From Mycobacterium sp. (GTDB lineage Bacteria; Actinomycetota; Actinomycetes; Mycobacteriales; Mycobacteriaceae): a DNA stretch of 36,387 bases. A program made the translations under genes and the position numbers. The stretch covers positions 1 through 36,387 of the forward strand of contig JAOPWT010000371.1 of NCBI GenBank assembly GCA_025965555.1. Reading direction: 5' to 3'. How positions within the stretch are numbered: position 1 is the stretch's first letter; every line of letters starts with the position of its first letter. Shown here one piece after another: positions 34,241 to 36,387 of this stretch. The notes beneath the pieces are model-generated. The model saw nothing but the letters and a program-made list of their open reading frames with translations, had not been told where the DNA came from and made no database searches.

Positions 34241-34360
34241 CCGGGAGGCCAGGCCCTGAGCGTGAGCTTCCTTACCCATCGGCTGACCGCAGAAAGCCTC
34301 GACCACAAGGGCAGGCAGGTGGTCTCGGCCGCCAAGGAGATTGCGGCCAAGCTCCCGTAA
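34241..34360 (+). pseudogene. Possible C-terminal remnant of an IclR-family regulator
   Basis: After a TAG at 34238-34240 the frame reads QALSVSFLTHRLTAESLDHK and continues GRQVVSAAKEIAAKLP to a TAA at 34358-34360. The pattern (A-S-V-S, R-L-T, then an amphipathic final helix ending A-A-x-I-A) resembles the last strand and helix of IclR effector domains. Nothing else of such a gene is visible upstream, so if the match is real this is a truncated leftover. GTG 34262 could open a 32-residue frame, but there is no ribosome site. Confidence 0.35.
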
Positions 34361-34416
34361 GCGGTCGCAGTGGGCGTTCTCACGCGACCGACTCGTCAGG
34401 CAGCGAGAACACGCGG

Positions 34417-34422
34417 TATGGT
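34417..34422 (+). promoter_or_regulatory. -10 element of the DAHP synthase leader transcript
   Basis: TATGGT fits the TANNNT -10 pattern and ends 6 nt before the GTG of the leader ORF, so transcription should start at or next to that GTG, giving a leaderless leader peptide. The -35 (around 34393-34399) is weak, as is usual for mycobacterial promoters. Confidence 0.45.
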
Positions 34423-34428
34423 TCGTCC

Positions 34429-34500
34429 GTGAACATCGCCACGCGCTGCTATTGGCGCTTTATCTCGGCTCCGGGTGGAGCCATGGATAAGGCGCACTGA
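34429..34500 (+). CDS. Leader peptide with Tyr-Trp-Phe codons upstream of DAHP synthase
   Basis: A 23-codon frame (GTG to TGA) encodes a peptide containing Cys-Tyr-Trp-Arg-Phe at codons 7-11 (34447-34461), then ISAPGGAMDKAH. The three aromatic amino acids are the products of the pathway begun by the downstream DAHP synthase. Codons 14-18 overlap the left arm of the alternative hairpins. It has no Shine-Dalgarno sequence but starts at the predicted transcription start. The expected role is to measure charged aromatic tRNAs through ribosome stalling, as in trp and his leaders. A ribosome-mediated attenuator before aroF of Corynebacterium glutamicum has been reported, from memory. Confidence 0.7.
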   Translation: MNIATRCYWRFISAPGGAMDKAH

Positions 34501-34527
34501 CGCCAGCGCGAAACGCCACCCGGAGCC
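34467..34527 (+). promoter_or_regulatory. Mutually exclusive leader hairpins of the aro attenuator
   Basis: GGCTCC-GGGT-GGAGCC (34467-34482) is a perfect local hairpin inside the leader ORF. The same left segment, GGCTCCGGGTGG (34467-34478), is also perfectly complementary over 12 bp to CCACCCGGAGCC (34516-34527). The two pairings cannot coexist. A ribosome paused at the Tyr-Trp-Phe codons would leave 34467 onward free for the long pairing; a ribosome at the stop codon would cover it. The distal arm (34520-34528) can also pair 8 of 9 bases with 34565-34573. Confidence 0.65.
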
Positions 34528-34528
34528 C

Positions 34529-34555
34529 AGCAGTGACCACACGGTCGCTGCTTTT
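34529..34555 (+). terminator. Intrinsic terminator of the aro leader (attenuator)
   Basis: AGCAGTGACC and GGTCGCTGCT form a 10-bp stem with one G-U pair around an ACAC loop, directly followed by TTT (34553-34555). It lies 28 nt after the leader ORF stop and 70 nt before the DAHP synthase start, where an attenuation terminator is expected. The left arm can also pair with leader codons 6-8 (34444-34450). Confidence 0.7.
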
Positions 34556-34561
34556 GTCATT

Positions 34562-34595
34562 TCAGGGCACCGGACAATCCGCGGGTTCGCCCTGA
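34562..34595 (+). other. Hairpin between the attenuator and the DAHP synthase start
   Basis: TCAGGGC (34562-34568) and GCCCTGA (34589-34595) form a 7-bp stem with an inner CGG/CCG pairing. It lies upstream of the start codon region and competes with pairing of 34565-34573 to the attenuator arm, so it may extend the switch toward control of translation. Confidence 0.4.
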
Positions 34596-34624
34596 GACTC
34601 ACTCACAGGAAGCCCGAACCGACC

Positions 34625-35716
34625 GTGACCATCACCAGCACCGACGTCGAAAGCACCTCCGACCGCCGGATCGTCTCCTTTCGCGCCGTCCCGCCTCCCG
34701 AGCAGATCCGGGCCGAACTCCCGCTCGATGACGGCATTGCCACGGCAGTCCGACGTCATCGCGACGAAATCATCGAGATACTGGCGGGCCGCGATGACCG
34801 GCTGTTGTTGATCGTGGGGCCTTGCTCGGTCCACGACCCGGTGGCAGCTCTGGACTACGCCCGGCGCCTGTCCACCTTGGCCGAGGCATACGCCGATCGG
34901 CTCAAGATCGTCATGCGCGTCTACTTCGAGAAGCCACGCACGACCGTTGGCTGGAAGGGACTCATCAACGACCCCGGGATGGACGGCACCTACGACGTCG
35001 AACGAGGGTTGCGCACTGCCCGCGCTCTGCTGCTCGACATCGGAGCGCTCGGCCTGGCGGTGGGCTGCGAGTTCCTCGAACCAACGAGCCCGCCCTACAT
35101 CGCCGACACCGTCGCCTGGGGTGCGATCGGCGCTCGAACCACCGAGTCACAGATACACCGTCAGCTGGCGTCGGGGCTGTCGATGCCCGTCGGATTCAAG
35201 AACGGCACCGACGGCAACATCCAACCTGCCATCGACGGAGTGAGAGCCGCTGCGGCACAGCATGTCTTCTTCGGAATCGACGGGCTCGGCCGAGGCGCCA
35301 TCGTAGAGACCGCAGGCAACCCCGACTGCCACCTGATCCTGCGCGGAGGCTCTGCGGGCCCGAACCACGATGCCGACTCCGTCGCAGACGCGCTCGAAGG
35401 TCTCGTCACCGCGGGGCTGCCTGGCAACGTGATGATCGACTGTTCGCACGCCAACTCGGGCAAGGATCATGTCCGACAAGCCCAAGTCGCGCAGGAAATT
35501 GCGGTCCGGATCGCCGCCGGAGAGCGCGGCATCAGCGGACTGATGCTGGAGAGCTTCCTGGTGGCCGGCGCCCAGTCCGTCGAAGGGCGACTCGTCTACG
35601 GCCAGTCCGTCACCGACAAGTGCATGGACTTCGCGACGACGGCCGACGTGCTGGCCCGACTGCACCGGGCGAAGCTTCGGCGCCTCGAGGACCCTGCACT
35701 CCTCGTCAACAGGTAA
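34625..35716 (+). CDS. aroF: 3-deoxy-7-phosphoheptulonate (DAHP) synthase, type I (AroF/G/H class)
   Basis: It condenses phosphoenolpyruvate and erythrose 4-phosphate, the first step of aromatic amino acid synthesis. The 363-residue length and motifs are those of the type I, E. coli-like class: GPCSVHD at 65-71, EKPRTTVGWKG from 102, GCEFLEPTSP, GARTTESQIHRQLASG, GFKNGTDG, LRGG, DCSHANSGK and the C-terminal GQSVTDKCMDF. Mycobacteria generally rely on the type II enzyme AroG, so this is probably a second isozyme. GTG 34625 is used; the nearest AGGA is 14 nt upstream, too far to be convincing. The leader upstream indicates attenuation by aromatic amino acids. The gene symbol reflects class only; which amino acid inhibits it cannot be told. 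Confidence 0.93.
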   Translation: MTITSTDVESTSDRRIVSFRAVPPPEQIRAELPLDDGIATAVRRHRDEIIEILAGRDDRLLLIVGPCSVHDPVAALDYARRLSTLAEAYADRLKIVMRVYFEKPRTTVGWKGLINDPGMDGTYDVERGLRTARALLLDIGALGLAVGCEFLEPTSPPYIADTVAWGAIGARTTESQIHRQLASGLSMPVGFKNGTDGNIQPAIDGVRAAAAQHVFFGIDGLGRGAIVETAGNPDCHLILRGGSAGPNHDADSVADALEGLVTAGLPGNVMIDCSHANSGKDHVRQAQVAQEIAVRIAAGERGISGLMLESFLVAGAQSVEGRLVYGQSVTDKCMDFATTADVLARLHRAKLRRLEDPALLVNR

Positions 35717-35740
35717 CCGACGCCCGAAATGCGGCGTCGG
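35717..35740 (+). terminator. Hairpin after the DAHP synthase gene
   Basis: CCGACGCC and GGCGTCGG form a perfect 8-bp stem with an 8-nt loop starting directly after the stop codon. No U-run follows, which is common for mycobacterial terminators, so function is probable rather than certain. Confidence 0.5.
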
Positions 35741-35768
35741 CCGGGGCATCGCCACTAGGTTGATCCAG

Positions 35769-36387
35769 ATGGGTAACAGTGAGGTTCGCCTCGAGGACAT
35801 TCCGGTAACCGATACCGACGTGCTGATCGTGGGGGCGGGACCGACGGGCCTGATGGCTGCCGTGGTGCTGATGAAGCGCGGAGTGTCCGCGGTGATCGTC
35901 GACCGCAAGGCAGGCCCGACTCGGGAATCCCGCGCGTTGGCCGTCCAGGCGCGGACCATGGAAATCTACGATCAGCTCGGTCTCGCCGAGCAGGTCCTTG
36001 CCGGCGCCTATTCCGCACGACTCATGCAGATCGGCACGTCCGGCGGCCTGGATGGCGTTGGTATCGCGGCACTTCAGCAAGGCGCCACCCGGTTTCCCGG
36101 TGTCCAGATCTTCGAGCAGAGCCGCAACGAACACCTGCTCTACGAAGCACTTCTGGGCCACCAGGGCGACGTCCGCTGGAATCATCGGCTCGTCGATCTC
36201 GTCGACCGCGCCGCCGAACCGGACGGTCGCGTTCGGGCCTTGCTCGAGGGCCCCGACGGTCTGTCCAGAGTGACTGCCCGGTGGTGCATCGGGGCCGATG
36301 GCGCCGCCTCGACGGTGCGCCGGGAACTGGACCTGCGATTCGAAGGCGTCACCGATGACGCCACCTTCTGGGTCGCCGACATCCGCA
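35769..36387 (+). CDS. FAD-dependent monooxygenase (PHBH/PheA-like), 3' end outside the window
   Basis: The first 206 residues of a class A flavoprotein hydroxylase. The FAD motif GAGPTG is at residues 22-27 in DVLIVGAGPTGLMAAVVL, followed by IVDRKAGPTRESRALAVQART and MEIYDQLGL, the typical DG motif IGADGAASTVRREL at about 174-187, and no stop before the window ends. Enzymes of this kind hydroxylate phenolic or polyketide rings with NAD(P)H and oxygen. ATG 35769 has no Shine-Dalgarno sequence; TAGGTT (35756-35761) 7 nt upstream suggests another leaderless transcript. Substrate unknown. Confidence 0.88.
   Translation, partial: MGNSEVRLEDIPVTDTDVLIVGAGPTGLMAAVVLMKRGVSAVIVDRKAGPTRESRALAVQARTMEIYDQLGLAEQVLAGAYSARLMQIGTSGGLDGVGIAALQQGATRFPGVQIFEQSRNEHLLYEALLGHQGDVRWNHRLVDLVDRAAEPDGRVRALLEGPDGLSRVTARWCIGADGAASTVRRELDLRFEGVTDDATFWVADIR

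Overview
This 36.4-kb window is high-GC chromosomal DNA of an actinobacterium, most probably a Mycolicibacterium or other non-tuberculous Mycobacterium. Pointers are the two-domain isocitrate lyase ICL2, a Dps2-like ferritin, two PknX-type membrane Ser/Thr kinases, frequent GTG starts, 4-nt start/stop overlaps, and several genes whose -10 hexamer sits about 6 nt before the start codon (leaderless mRNAs). No rRNA, tRNA, CRISPR array, insertion sequence or phage gene was recognised. The assignment rests on gene content only.

Layout. 1-3425: the end of a GNAT-like protein, an ACMSD-type amidohydrolase (minus) and a divergent flavin monooxygenase. 3422-4490: dps (minus) and a Fur-family regulator (plus) diverging from a region rich in inverted and direct repeats. 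4687-6591: a PAS-ANTAR protein, then an NTF2-like protein (minus) and a MerR/GyrI regulator (plus) separated by two matching MerR-type operators. 6654-15018: a histidine-utilisation operon hutH-hutU-M20 hydrolase-hutF-hutI-SDR-SRPBCC. It encodes the route histidine, urocanate, imidazolone propionate, formimino-glutamate, formyl-glutamate, glutamate. Five successive junctions overlap by exactly 4 nt, and hutH is interrupted by a single in-frame TGA. 15003-18323 (minus): a Ser/Thr kinase and a GT39-type mannosyltransferase. 18525-24097: ICL2, a small membrane protein, an aldo-keto reductase, a class II aldolase-like protein (minus) and a DUF3616-like protein. 24094-27124 (minus): a CotH-type kinase and a zinc alcohol dehydrogenase.

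27247-27556 is an XRE/MmyB-type regulator reduced to its two ends by an internal deletion, divergent from the dehydrogenase. It is followed by a membrane protein with a degenerate GGDEF domain, a small zinc-ribbon protein and an MFS transporter (both minus), a second Ser/Thr kinase, a 620-bp stretch without an assignable gene, a DHA2-type multidrug transporter, a possible IclR remnant, a type I DAHP synthase and the start of an FAD monooxygenase that runs off the window.

The most interesting element is the leader of the DAHP synthase gene (34417-34624). It has a probably leaderless 23-codon ORF with a Cys-Tyr-Trp-Arg-Phe run, mutually exclusive inverted repeats and an intrinsic terminator, the layout of a ribosome-mediated attenuator for aromatic amino acid synthesis. 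Next are the paired MerR operators, the hutH nonsense codon with an M20 hydrolase in place of HutG, the Fur/dps control region, and the regulator pseudogene.
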